From NCBI RefSeq assembly GCF_030247195.1, contig NC_080671.1, forward strand, positions 63,633,089-63,697,088: a stretch of 64,000 bases of DNA, written 5' to 3'. Below, piece after piece: positions 44,985 through 57,462 of this stretch. The position numbers and the translations under genes are program-made. Positions within the stretch are counted from its first letter, which is position 1, and each line of letters opens with the position of its first letter. Under the pieces are notes generated by a model. The model was not told where the DNA came from. It saw nothing but the letters and a program-made list of their open reading frames with translations, and made no database searches. This DNA is from Topomyia yanbarensis. Taxonomy: Eukaryota > Arthropoda > Insecta > Diptera > Culicidae.

Positions 44985-47175
44985 AAAGCTGGTTCCACCG
45001 GGAAAGAAGACAATTTTCTACCCATTCTAAAACTTATTTTGCGACATGTCAAACTTCATGACTTTGCAAAACTAGTGCAGGTGATTACGATTTCAAAGAT
45101 TTTTTTTCATCGTATTGGCAATATCCCGATGTATGCCAGGAATCTGTTTCCTCATGGAAGGAGAACAATTTTCGATCAATTCTAAAACTTGTCTTGTGTC
45201 AACTTCATAAATTTACAACACTGCACAGTGCGGCGAAACTGAAAAAAGTCATTCAAAAGGCTTTCCTTAGTTTCACAGATGTTTACTTGACTTGATGTCT
45301 TCAGAAAAGGATCTAGAACTACATCCTACATCTTTTAGGATGAGCACCTTAATTTTTCTTAAGGTGCAACTGTCATTAAAAATAATTTTTTTTTTTGATT
45401 CATCAACATTTTTTTGCGCGGAATCTTGTAGAGTAATTTTGAACAACTTTGATGAACATATCCGCCATATATATATTTTTACTTAAGAGATATGTACGTT
45501 ACACCTTAAATTAAAATCCGCTTTTTAAATTTCTCTTCTACAACTTATTTTTTTCTACATTGGTATGTTCTAGAAAGTTTTAGAAATCATCAAAACACAT
45601 AACTTTTCTGAAGACTCCAATGATGTATGACATGTGCATCGGGATATAAATGGATTTTTCTGTAAAAATTATCTCTTTCTTTAAAAAATTTCTCAAAATT
45701 GTTTAACTTTGTGAACCAAACCTCAGCATGATTAATTTCACCATGTTACGTAGTATATGTAAGCGAAGTATAACAATCCGGACTTTTCTGTTTTTTTTAG
45801 TTTTCATGCATTTTTCTACTGTATAATGTATGAATATTTCGCAGTATCTGTAGAACGCCCATTAGTAAACCAACACGTCATAATACAGAATACTAAACTC
45901 AATGCAAAATATATCTTCTATTATCAACAATCTACATGTAAAAACAATGAAAATTTATGAAGCACTAATTAGAAGCATTTTATATTGAATGACTAAAACT
46001 ATTAATCTTGGAAAGACTATATAAAATAATCCCTGTCATTTTTCGTTCTTAACAATCTGCAATCCTGAAAACTCAAACTCTGAGAGTGATCATTTGCTTT
46101 GACGTGTATTTTCTTTTATTTTCAATAATTCACAATAAAATATTCATAGTACTAATGCTATCAATTGTTGGATTGCTATTTAGCATGTAATATACCCGCG
46201 TAAAATGCAATTTGAGTGTCCTTCTAATGTATAATTGGTACTTCATACGCTTTCATTGTTTTTACATGTTGATTGTTGATAGTAAAAGATATATTTTGCA
46301 TTGAGCTTAGTATTCTATATTAAATATTATGGGCGTTCTATAGATTCTGCGAAATATCCACACATTATACAGTAGAAAAATGCATGAAAACTAAAAGACC
46401 CGAAAAGTCCAAATTGTTATACTTCGCTTACATAGACTACATAACTTGGCGAATCTAATCATGCTAAGTTTTGGTTCACAAAGTTTTACAATTTCGAGAA
46501 ATTTTGTAATGAAGAAGAGCATTTTTTAAAGAAAAATAGATTTATATTCCTGTGCACATGTCATACATCATTGGAGTCTTCAGAAAAGCTATGTGTTTTG
46601 ACGATATCTAAAACTTCCTAGAACAAACTAATGTAAAAAATTAAGTTGTAGAAGAGAAAGTTAAAAACTGATTTTAAAGTGCAACGTACATAGCTCTTAA
46701 GGAAAAATATATAGATAGCGGATATGTTCATCAAAGTTGTTCAAAATTAATTGCTCTACAAGATTCCGCGCAAAAACATATTTTGTTATTGAGCAAAAAA
46801 AAAATTTTAAATGCAGTTGCACCTTAAGAAAAATTAAGGTGCTTATCCTAAAAGTTGCAGGATGTAGTCCTAGGAAACTTTTCGGAAGACAGCAAAAGCA
46901 TGAAAACATCTGTGAAACTCAGGAAAGACTTTTGACCGTCTTTTTTCAGTTTCGCCCCACTGTGCACTGGTGCGTTTGAAAACTTTTTGAAGGTTTTGAT
47001 CATCATTTTAAGCAAAAACAGGCTCCTAAAAAATTCAGGGTCCCATTCAACCAAAAAAAACTTGCAAAATGTAATCCAGTGCACTTGTTTTGCAAAATGA
47101 TGCAGCTTGCCATATCGTAAGTCGGGTTTTAAAATGGGTCGAAATTGTCGTCCTTCCCGGTGGAACCAGGCTCCT
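44985..47175. repeat. 2.2-kb imperfect palindrome with internal tandem units
   Basis: The left arm (about 44,985-45,985) and right arm (about 46,205-47,175) are inverted copies around a spacer of roughly 200 bp. Matches include TGGTTCCACCGGGAA (44,990) against its complement near 47,155, and ACACATAACTTTTCTGAAGA (45,595) against its complement near 46,573. The outer part of each arm contains a diverged tandem duplication (compare 44,990-45,110 with 45,140-45,240). A further fragment lies at 48,440-48,640. A 162-codon minus frame (46,848-47,336) spans one arm and is a repeat shadow. Confidence 0.85.
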
Positions 47176-47229
47176 AGAATCCCCCGGGATGAGGCCAATT
47201 CGACCAAATAATCTTCAAAATGTAATTTA

Positions 47230-48436
47230 GTAAGGGAATATGTTCGGTTGTCGGCACACTTGTGTTTTTGGCTCACAACATTACTCCAATTGAACAATAT
47301 ATGGGAATAAGCATACTTACCAATCCCAAGTAGCATTTCTGGTTTAATAACACACTACAAGTGAATTCTAGGTTTTAAGAGGGGCTTCAAGAATGCCATA
47401 AAACCACAATTGTTACTAGGGATGAAAAGCTAGAGGCCTTAGCTAATAACTTATGAAAGAACTTAATTTATTCTGTCAACATGAAAAAAATATTAACAAT
47501 TCAGTAAAATGATAATTTTTTACCATTTTGAAAAATATGGTCAGTTGTCGGCAGAAATGGAAAAATATGAATGAAAATCATCAAGATTCAATAGGAAAAG
47601 AAAATTTATTCATTTCAACTACCATCAAAGGCATTATGAACATCATTCTTCAACAGAACCACAATATGTGTAAGTGAAAAAATGGTGCGAATATTACGCA
47701 CTGCTAATGCACTGGCGGATCGCATTCACTACAAGTCACAGAAGTCCACGCTGGCACGAAGGAGAAGGGGGCTACAGGGTAACCCCGCTACTCAACCAAA
47801 TTTTCTGGTCGTGACAATCTGGTATATACAGTGCCACCTAGCGGTGAAAACACGGCCAGGTGGGCTTTCTTCATGTAAAACGCTTAACCGGAAGTCGCCT
47901 TCTTGGTTTTCAGAATGATGCCATAGATCGATCTCTGGTATCTATTCGTAAAGCCCGTTCCAAAATACCCAATTTGATTAGGTTATTGAGAACTCAGCAT
48001 TTTCCACAAAAAATGGGGTGCTGACAACCGCCCATGTTTGGATGCCGACAACCGATTTTAGTAACCTTTTTGAAAACCGATAAAAAAAAATAATTGTGGC
48101 GAACATTTCGGTGCCATTCAATATTGAATCATAAAATAGAATAAATTCAAATCGTAAATATTCAATGCGCATACTTTTTCGATCGATTTACTTCTTTCTA
48201 TAACACTAAGCAAATCATCAAAAAAACTTTTAAGTAGAAATTCATTTGTTCAAAAAATATATTGGCTGTAGAACAGAACATTCGAGTCTGTTTGCTTCAG
48301 CAATCGGCACAAAAAGATTGTGCTAATATAACACACAAATAATATTTATCAGAATGTCCATGTCTGCTTTCTACAAAAAGTTACGTACGGGTGCCGACAA
48401 CTGACAAGTGCCAGCAAGCGACCTTTTTCCCCTACA
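47230..48436. mobile_element. About 1.2-kb element with reiterated TTGTCGGCA motifs
   Basis: The left edge, after TAAGGGAA, carries GGTTGTCGGCACACTTG. The inverted right edge reads TAGGGGAAAAAGGTCGC and then CACTTGTCAGTTGTCGGCAC. The motif GTTGTCGGCA or its complement occurs at about 47,242, 47,535, 48,043 and 48,393. Organisation parallels the element at 27,008-27,966. Boundaries are approximate; no transposase. Confidence 0.5.
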
Positions 48437-48439
48437 CTT

Positions 48440-48640
48440 GTTTTTCAATATAATGAAATGTGACATGTCGTAAGGCGGGTTTTTGAATTAATCGAAAATT
48501 TCGTCCTCCAGTGCACTTGTTAGAATAGGTCGCAAATTGTCCTTCATCCCGGTGGAACCGGATTCCTGGAATTCCTGGGAGAATGGCCAATGCATTCAAA
48601 ACCCCTGACAATGTCACCCAATGAATTTGTTTTGCAACAT
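48440..48640. repeat. Fragment of the 45-47 kb fold-back family
   Basis: Contains ATCCCGGTGGAACCGGATTC, GTGCACTTGTT and GACATGTCGTAAG, as in the outer arms of 44,985-47,175. Confidence 0.65.
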
Positions 48641-48964
48641 TATGACGCTTACTTTCTTTATAACTTTGTAGAACATCACTTATTTATATCGAACAGCTGT
48701 CGATTTATTATCAAATTAATGGAATGTGTGCTAAGTGCGACTGCTCGGGTAAGATTATAAGTTGCGTTTTCATAGAAGCTGACCGGAATTTTTTTGAAAT
48801 TTTGCTTATTTCATTTCTGCTATTGTTATAAACATCTCAAATGCTTTTAAACTGAACCTTTTTTGTTTTCTTTCATTAATATATTTCAAGAACCATTTCC
48901 AATCGGGCCAACCCAATTATCTAAAAATTTACAATTTCAATGGAAGATATATTTTACGGTAGTA

Positions 48965-49368
48965 CAGTGGGATTCCGTTTTTGGCAACAATATATTTTTT
49001 TCAGTTGTCAAAACTGAAACCGTGCCAAAAATGGAACCTTACTTTGAAATCTTTTATTTTCAATGTGTTAGATCATAAATGTTACATGAACATTAATTAT
49101 ATAAGAATATGTGATATGGAATGAAATGATAGAAGAAAATCAGCAACTATAAGTTTATTTGTTATGCCCGCCCCCATAAATTATAGTAAATATGACTCCC
49201 AGGTTTGGAAATAAAGTCAAAAGTCATATCAATTATTACAACAAAATGTGTATGAGCATTTTTTAAAAGATTTGCTATGCACAACACCAATGTTGCCAAA
49301 AACGGATTTTTTGTTGCCAAAAATGGAGCATGCCAAAAACGGAACGTATCAAAGACGGAATCTTACTG
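48965..49368. mobile_element. 404-bp TA-flanked MITE with TTTTGGCA motifs
   Basis: TA at 48,963-48,964 and 49,369-49,370. Left CAGTGGGATTCCGTTTTTGG; inverted right CAGTAAGATTCCGTCTTTG. TGCCAAAAACGGA-type motifs recur five times near the ends. Pogo/Tigger-like non-autonomous element by layout. Confidence 0.75.
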
Positions 49369-51478
49369 TATTTGTCATTGCAAATTCAAATCCAGGTAAA
49401 TTTGGCAAAAGCATTAAAAATGGGTGGGTAATACCAAAGACATAACCACCATGGACTAAAAAACACATAATATCATTTGTATAAACATGTATATCCGCAA
49501 CGTGATTCTCGGAACACGAATTGACTTTTCAAATAAATTCTTCATTAAACTAATGTTGGCTCCTGTTCGCTTTGGTGAAGACTGCGTTGTCTTTGATTCT
49601 CGTTGGATGTTGCTGACGTCTGCTCTCTGCTTCCCGATTGGCTTTTTAGCCACGGGTGCGATGCTAACATGATTGGAGTTACTGTAGCGATTTAAATTGT
49701 TTGTGATTTCATTACATTCAAAAGAATCAATTAGGGATGTGTGATCGAAAATATGAAATAAATCTTCGGTTTTCTACATTGATGTTTCCTACGAACTGGA
49801 GATCAATGCATGTGCCTTCAAGTGTGGTTGTTTGTGATGTATCAGAGATCAAAAAAATCTTGCGACATTCATTCCCGAAATGAACAAATTCCATATTCCC
49901 ATGCTTTGAAACGGCTAGGATAAAATATCCCGAAGCAACCATAGGAATATTTTTTCCAGGGATATGGAATGAAATTACGTGTAACTAAAAATTGCTTTTC
50001 TTTTATCATCATATCTAGCAAAGTACAACCAGCAGCGTTTTAATACATAATAACATACTTTATGTTGCACAGATGTCACGTTTGTTGTCCGCCAGAGCCA
50101 AATTTTCATTATATTCCTTACCAACTTATTCGATTTCATGAACAATAGCCATAAACTTTCGTGAAAATATCTCATTTTACGAGCTTTTAAAATTGGTGCA
50201 CATAAAGAAAGTTTTTGCATTCATTATAATGACACAAAATAGAAGTAACCTATGTTGCATACAACTTGTAGTACAGCTGAATTAACTAAATATCATTGTG
50301 TATCTTTAGTGTGTATATAAAAAGGAAAATAAATTGTCTGCCAGGTGAGAAATCAACCTCGTAGTCAACCTACGATTTCAACAAGTTCGGTATTTAAAGT
50401 TTCTTTTTCGTGTTAAAAAAAACTATTAAAATAGGTCGGATAGGTTCGTGTTTGCTCCTAGTGGTTCCTCCCGGTGTTGTTGGCACGCGTGGATTATTTC
50501 GATTCCCCTACCCTTCCCTAAACTGTCCACGTGGTATATGGATGGCCTCTTTATTCATACCCTCGAGGATAAGACAAAAATAGTAAAAAGAGTAACAATA
50601 TAAGATTAATTGATAAGTTCTTCAAAAAACAACTTGCATACTATTGCTTATCATAACTGTTATACAAGAAGAAGGCATAGCATATTACAGAATTGTTGAA
50701 CCGAAAAACAACGAGCCTTAGGTTTCATTTACGACTATTTTTAACTTTTGTAAATTATACCTATCGTCCTGTGGGACTAACGTACAGTCTGATACAAACG
50801 CGCATTTGCTATAGTTATAAATTTTACGAAATCGAATATAAAACCCATATCCGATCCGATAGTGCATAAATATGGTGAATTCGCTCAGTATAACGGAACT
50901 TCCCGCGAAACATTGAAGCATTGGGATTCGATCATCATAATCTAGCGCATCTCGCAAATATTAACAAAATTAACACCTTGAACTATTCTCCTTTGCCTTC
51001 TGAACGCTGAACTACTCCAATATGACTGAATTTCCTTACCCATTAATATCTCGAATTAGCCTTCTGATAAGTCCATTGACCACTTTGCATAATGATTAGC
51101 CGCGTCCGCCGACGCTTTATTTCGCTTTTGGTATGCGTAGTAAAAGTAAAAGCTACGCCAAGATTAGCCGTTCTACGCGCACACTTTATAGTGCCTTCTT
51201 GAACGCATCCCAAGAAGCAATTTTTGTTGCCGCAACTACTTTAATACATTTTTTTTGCAAATTGAAGTGTAAATCTGAAGTAACAATTGAGTGCCAATAA
51301 ATAGGTGCCATAGGTACATATCTACAAATCAACGGAAATATTTTATGACATGGGAGTTTCACACGCATTCATCTAGTCAACGTAACACACACACACACAC
51401 GACCGTAAAATAAATATATCAAACGATACGATGCACAAAAAATTGGTAATGAAAATGTTGATCAACATACCAACCATT
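49369..51478. other. Unassigned; AC microsatellite at 51,385-51,400
   Basis: No supported gene. A lysine/serine-rich minus frame at 49,456-49,653 and its antisense plus frame are unassignable. (AC)8 lies at 51,385-51,400. Confidence 0.4.
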
Positions 51479-51486
51479 GTTAGAAC

Positions 51487-51775
51487 CAGCGATGCCAGAT
51501 TTACAGACATGTCTGTATTTTACAGACTTTTGATGGTCTCCTACAGATGTAATCAGAAATCTACAGACTTTTAAAAGAGTAATAGGATTTAACAAAATTG
51601 CACTTGAATAATTTTATCCGAATACGAGTGATTCCTTCACAATAGTTTACAAATTTCAAGCTACTTTTGAAGTAATAACGTAGTGTAAATAAAGTTTAAA
51701 CAACCGTCTACAGACTTTTACAGACATTTTCATTATTCTTCTACAGACATTTTACAAAAACATGTGGCATCGCTG
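51487..51775. mobile_element. 289-bp hAT MITE with 8-bp target duplication
   Basis: GTTAGAAC at 51,479-51,486 and 51,776-51,783 (fits nTnnnnAn). Termini are CAGCGATGCCAGAT and, inverted, CAGCGATGCCACAT. The interior holds about nine copies of TACAGAC. Confidence 0.9.
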
Positions 51776-51904
51776 GTTAGAACACATAACTACATAATGT
51801 ATACAAATTGTCACGCCTAACAAATACATCAATGATTCAGACTCGATTTTTACTAGACACAAATCCAGCGCGCCCGTGCTTTAGAAACATGTCAATAAAA
51901 CATT

Positions 51905-52500
51905 GGTATTTTACCATTTTTTTGTTAACGACCTATTGAGTCAATTTGTCAACTGTTGATTCGGCATTTAATTAGTAAGGGACTGGAAGGTGAAGTATAT
52001 TTTTCAATATTAAGTGCCGTAGTACTCAAGGGAGAGCAAGGAGTGGAAGGGAGAAAATTTAGTAAAGCGTGGAAGGGTCATATGAGCAAGCTTAGAGTTT
52101 ACCGGCGACTTAACCCTTTGTCTGCTACCGTAGGAGTCAGGATCTTTTGGCATTAGAAATGCGAATCACCTGAGTTTACGGCATGTCCGGACAAGCGTAC
52201 AGTAACTTGTTACTTCATGCTGTCGAGACCGACAAAAAGTTAAGTCACGGTAAACTTTTACACTAAGTATTTGCGACGTTGAAACTCATTGAATGAGCTA
52301 GTTTTTTACCTGCCTTGGTGTTTTATTTTATCGACTATTGTGACTGTATCAGCATCTGTGGCATATCGTCACATGTGTTGCTGATTCGCACGGTGTCGGC
52401 AGCTTTCACCCAAAGCTGCGACGATGGATCCCCATCGCGGTAAATTCTATTTTTACCATTTTTTTAGCCAATTCGTCAACTGTTGTTACAGCATTTAGCC
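51905..52500 (+). mobile_element. Dispersed retroposon R, copy 2, with a partial second unit
   Basis: Most complete copy. The 5' AT-rich start and CCTATTGAGTCAATTTGTCA lead into a 66-codon frame (51,956-52,153). ATGTCCGGACAAGCGTACAG follows, then a 3' end with two hairpins (52,399-52,419 and 52,422-52,437). Immediately after these the 5' start recurs (about 52,450-52,500), so units are arranged head-to-tail with a period near 540 bp. Copy 3 is at 55,640-56,120. Confidence 0.75.
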
Positions 52501-52789
52501 GGTTGGTAGCTACATTAAGGTGGCAGTTATTTTTGCGATTACCTATTTATATTAGGTGACTCATCACTAGTGCCGACTCTTTTAAAATGAGCCAGTTTGG
52601 TTACGTTTCTTTTTATCCGTTCTTATTTGATTGTGAATAAGGTATTGATTCTCTTATTTTCAAAATTGCACATATTTTATCGTATGTATTGCACAGTCCA
52701 CAATGTGCATTTAGAAGGAATTTGAACTTTCTGCAAAAATTAAATGACTTAGCCTTACTTTATGTTTGGAAAAGTTGTTATACTTTGCA

Positions 52790-53430
52790 ATACCTTCTTT
52801 CTGTTTAAAAAAGCTAGGATGGTTCTAATTTTATTTAATTATATTTAAAATTAAATTTTATTATATTTCAAATTAAACTTTCCAACGGTTCGAGATAGAA
52901 TCACAGTTGTAAAAGTTTTTTAAAGAAAACCCTTTTTTAAGAATTTGATAAATTTCTTGTAAAACGAAAAGTACTCGACATAGAGTTCCAGTGTCTTCGA
53001 CAAAGTTTTTTAAAATTTTGTTTTTTTTCTGGTAGACAGTGAAACTCTATCTCGAACCATTAAAAAATTAATTTCCTGACTGTAAAAAATTTAGAACCAT
53101 CTCACCCACTATTTAAAATAATAGAAAAGTATTGTAAAGCGCAATTTTTTTTTCAAGAAAACGATACTGTATTTTTATATTAGCTTTCGTGAAAGTAATT
53201 TAAACATATTATAAAGGGTTAATTCATGAAAAACCAACTCCCTTATCTTTGATTTTAAATATATTGTAAAATGAAAAGAATGACAGATAGAGCTTACATG
53301 TCTTCAACTTACAATTTACAACTTTACTTAAGGGTCGTCTGGTTCTAGCTAATATGATCTAAAAATTAATTTTTTGGTCTTGGTAAAATTAGAACCACCC
53401 TAACTGGTGTTTTAAAATAAGAAGGGGCTT
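52790..53430. repeat. 640-bp imperfect inverted repeat
   Basis: AGGATGGTTCTAATTTTA near 52,816 is complementary to TAAAATTAGAACCACCCTAA near 53,384. An inner pair, GTTCGAGATAGA (52,889) and TCTATCTCGAAC (53,046), lies inside. It is built of several TAGAACCA-containing subunits in both orientations. Confidence 0.6.
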
Positions 53431-54784
53431 ACAAACTACGAAAACTTCTCCAAAGACTTAATAAGTTTTAGCAAAATTTAAAAAAAATCCTACTAAATTT
53501 GTATTCTGGACAACTGTGAATTGTAAGGGAACACGTATCCGCTGGGTGATACCAATCGTGCTGACATTTCATTGGATTGAGCCAACTAATTTCTATGTTT
53601 GTTAGTGTTTGTTTGACCAACTTGAAAACTAATCCACAGAGCATACAATGTGCATAGGGAAAACGCATGGTCTTGTCTGAGTAGAATGATGACTTTGATC
53701 ATGTATAAGGTTTGAGAATTGACAATTCGCGAGGATTGAAAACCAGTTACTAATTTTCTTCAGTCACATTAGTTCAAAGAATAAATTTTGTATATTCCTT
53801 GTTTGGACGCGAGTCTTTGTTTTTTCCTTTCTTAAGGATTTTTTTATGAACGTGTTCACTGGAAAATAGACAGAGAAATAATGAACGGAACGGTGAGAAT
53901 GAAGAAACGGTGAAAACTCACCTTTATTGGAAACACTCACCGCTCCGCTCAAAAATTTTTTGCTGTCACATTCATTGGTTTGCTTTCAGTTCATTGAATC
54001 ATGTTCATTACACATTTTGATGTCATTATATTGTATTGAGTATTTTCATATAGTTTTGAGTAGCAGATGTACTATATGATTGATTGCCATGTAAACCGTA
54101 TTTCATGAGCATAATAATATTATAGCCTGATTTTTGTGTCAAAAAGCGACAGAATCGAGAATCTTTATTCCTAGCACCTTCTGCATTTTCTGGTTTTGGT
54201 ACATTGTTGTTTCAATTTAGTAAATAACTCTTTTCTGCATTCATGTCGTAAGAAGTGACAAAAACAGCACTCTCTATACTTCATCTCCTGCATCTTTTAG
54301 ACTTTCTAGTTTATTGTACTAAACTAGTAAAATGTCCAATGAACATTTTACGGTCTCACTTGGTTCTGGTGGGTAACGGAGTGGCAGGCATGGGCGATCT
54401 CGCTTGCACTTTTGTAGTAAATTAGTAGATTAATTGTGATCATTCTTCTTTTCTATTCGTGAAATACCTACTTGCTTCTCTTTTTAGTAGTTAGGATAAT
54501 AATGAAGTAAACACTTTAGTTTAGTTATTTCTGCACCGCTCATATAGTTGTCGCGAAAATAATCGATATTTCTCAGTGCTAACCCCAGTTTGGTTTCCAC
54601 TTTTTTTTTCTATTAGAAATTTGTTGTTGCGTTTAGTTTAGCTAGTTTGTCTTTTGTTAAAATGACAAGGTGCCCAGAGACTCCTAAATTCTTGAATCGT
54701 GCACGAACTGCAGCATAATTTCCAATCATTATCTTTACTAACAATCTCGTGACACTTGTGTACTACACAATGTGTAGTGCGCAA
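53431..54784. other. Unassigned AT-rich sequence
   Basis: No feature supported. Confidence 0.45.
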
Positions 54785-55007
54785 TCTATCTATATAAAAG
54801 TCAGTGTTTGTATGTATATGATTTATAGACTCCCAAACGGCTTAACCGACTGCCGTAAAAAATTCTACATAGTAGGCATTCGTTATGGAGCGTGTTTGTG
54901 TGCTATTGGTTGGGGATTAGCTGCCCGCTAGATGGTGCATCGGAACAAATTATGTTTTCCTCCTACTTCGTTGGAAGTCGCAGCAACGCGCGATGCGTAT
55001 TAGCAAG
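54785..55007 (+). mobile_element. Helitron-like non-autonomous element, copy 2
   Basis: Begins TCTATCTATATAAAAGTCAG after A and ends TATTAGCAAG (degraded CTAG). Colinear with 32,679-32,903 including TATGGAGCGTGTTTGTGT and GTCGCAGCAACGCGCGATG. Confidence 0.6.
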
Positions 55008-55309
55008 TAATATATACGGAATCTAGTAAAAGCAAGTGTCGAACTAACATTCCTTCCCTTTCCTAGCGCGAGCTATGTTTGGGCATGGCCGGAGCCGGTA
55101 GTGACCAATAAACAACTTGGGATTAGCAGGAGCAGTACATCGATGAATGGTTTGTAACTCCCAGGTATTTTCATCTACTGATTCTCTGTGTAATATCAGC
55201 TAGTCCCGATCAATAGGGGAGTAGCAGCCAGAGGTGGTCGCGTAAGCTCACAACAGTATTTCTTACACACATTACTGTTGGAACATTCATTATTTCATAT
55301 TTTATATTT

Positions 55310-55640
55310 GATGAAATTATAGAAAAACAATACAATAAATAAAATAAAAAAAAATCAAAACAAAAATTGATAAAAATTGATCAAATTCATGAAACGAACA
55401 TAATGATTAACACAAATCAAATTAATAAAACAAATTATTCCAGCTCATTAAATGAAAAATTCGACAATATAAAACAGTTATAAATTAACTAAAAAATTGG
55501 ATGAAATAAATGCAAGGAATAACTAAAAAAAATACAAAAATGAAAATAATAATAAAATGAACAAATTAGGTTAAATGAAAAAAATGGATGACCTGATGAA
55601 TTAAATAAATAATATGGATGACATAATAACAATACATTTT
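55310..55640. repeat. Decayed A-rich AATGAA/AATAAA tract
   Basis: Irregular AAATGAAC, AAATAAAT, TAAATTAA units with period near 9-10, resembling a mutated version of the 17-23 kb array. Confidence 0.45.
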
Positions 55641-56120
55641 AACGACATTCAATTAGCTAGAGATTACTGGGTAGGGAAAGTTATGAAACTTAGAGCCATA
55701 GTACTCAAGTGAGAGCAAGGATGTGAAGTAAACAGATCGGAAAACTAGAAGTAGCAGGGTCATTAGAACAGGCTTAATATCGTACAGGCTTAATCTTTGT
55801 CTTCTGTTAATGAGGGTCGAGCTTAGGCAGAATAACTACGAATCACCGAGTTCACTAACATGTGTCCTGATAAAGGTAGACGTGTCTATCTTTACCATGA
55901 CAACCGACAAAAATTAAGCCACGCAAGATCACCACTGAAAACCTGTCGACGATTAGCATCAATCTTAATGATGATTGCTGTTTGCCTTTCGAATGCCGGG
56001 GTAGATTTTTTTAAGACTATTGTCAGTGTGCTTACAGTCGTAGCGGGTTTGCTACATTGTGTACGGTAATGGCTGTATTTACAGCGGCTACCCACCGCTG
56101 CTGATGGATTCCCATCAGTT
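55640..56120 (+). mobile_element. Dispersed retroposon R, copy 3 (diverged)
   Basis: Recognisable by GAGCCATAGTACTCAAG (55,692), GAGAGCAAGG, CCGACAAAAATTAAGCCACG (55,904) and two terminal hairpins at 56,082-56,100 and 56,101-56,118. The 66-codon frame of copies 1 and 2 is destroyed. Confidence 0.65.
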
Positions 56121-56159
56121 CTTTTTTCTTTTTTCCTTTTTTATTTCCACTAGCATAGT

Positions 56160-56730
56160 CGAAATAAAAAAAATAATAATAAAAATAAATAGCATCAATA
56201 GGACGCAGGAAATAAACGGAATAAAATAATTCAAATGAAAAATTACGCGCTATTAAAAAACTTAAATATAATTAAAAAATAAATCAATTTGTGTCAATTT
56301 AATAACATGGATGAAATGAACAAAATAAATAACTAAAAAAAATATTCAGATTATTAAAACGAAGAAACTGTACAATATGTATGAACTGCAAAAAATAAAT
56401 AAAATGCATAAAATGAAAACGGTGAATAAAATAAGTTAAATGAATGATATGAATAAATGCATGAAATGAATAAACTGACCAGAATGATTCCAAAGAATGA
56501 AATGTGTTAAATAGATAAAATGAGCAAAATGAATGCAAACAATGCAAAAGGAAATAAATGATTGAAATGAAACGATTATATATTTAAAATAAGTCAAATA
56601 TTCTAAATGAATAAAATAAATTAAATGAATCAAATTCATATAATGAATAAACTGCAGAAATGGGTACATAGAAGGAAATTAATAAAAATGTTGCAAATAA
56701 GTAAATGAATTCAATGAATTGTACGAATTT
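56160..56730. repeat. Second decayed AATGAA/AATAAA tract
   Basis: Many AAATGAA(C/T)-like units separated by substitutions and indels. The minus-strand Phe/Ile/His-rich frames here (for example 56,299-56,547) are shadows of the repeat, as in the main array. Confidence 0.5.
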
Positions 56731-57098
56731 GAAAACCATTGTTTCAAAAAGTTCTGAAATATTTTTGGAAATCCCATTATTTGAAAAAAAAAAAGAAGGA
56801 AGGCTAATTCCCAAGTAGCACACTATGTTGGGATGTAATATTTTCATCTGGGTATTGAACAAATAATTTTGTTGTGAATTACTAAATCACGACCTACTGC
56901 ACGACCCAAAAAGCGCACGTTGAGGTTTGATATAGAACAAGTTTCTTTTATACTCGATTGAACACTTTTCCAGGATATTTGACAAGCAGTATTATTTACA
57001 ATCCAAAAGTAGCTGAATAGAACATGGCACACGGCAGTGGCAGAAAGACTATTACAAAAACAAATGGAACACAATTTTATAGAAACAGGCTCTAGCTA

Positions 57099-57345
57099 GG
57101 GACATAATTTACGTAACGCGAAAATTACCCAAAATTGACTCCCCCATGTAACAAATTGTCCCAAATTTATTTATCTCCCCCTCTCCTACTACGTAACGAA
57201 TTCCTCGAAAAAAAAATTTTGTGCAGTAGAAACATGTTACGTGACGATCTAGCCTACTCTCCCTCCCCTGTATGTCACAACATGTAACAACTTCTCGTAC
57301 CCTCTCCCCCTCTAAACGCTTTACGTAATTTATGGATGGTCTCCC
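57099..57345. mobile_element. 247-bp MITE with TTACGTAA ends
   Basis: Left GGGACATAATTTACGTAACG; right, inverted, GGGAGACCATCCATAAATTA followed by CGTAAAGCG. The interior is strongly pyrimidine-biased on the plus strand (CTCCCCCTCTCC runs). A common insect MITE type by appearance. Confidence 0.65.
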
Positions 57346-57462
57346 AGGTTTATTTCCAAATGATTGTCGAAATAAAATATTCATCCCACAACGAATCTAT
57401 GTAGAATATGTTCTATTGAAACTATTGAAAATTTTATCAAAAATTACCCAATAACTTCTAAG

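Noticed and set aside
46848..47336. 162-codon minus-strand frame
   Set aside because: Lies along one arm of the 45-47 kb fold-back; the matching arm does not keep it open.
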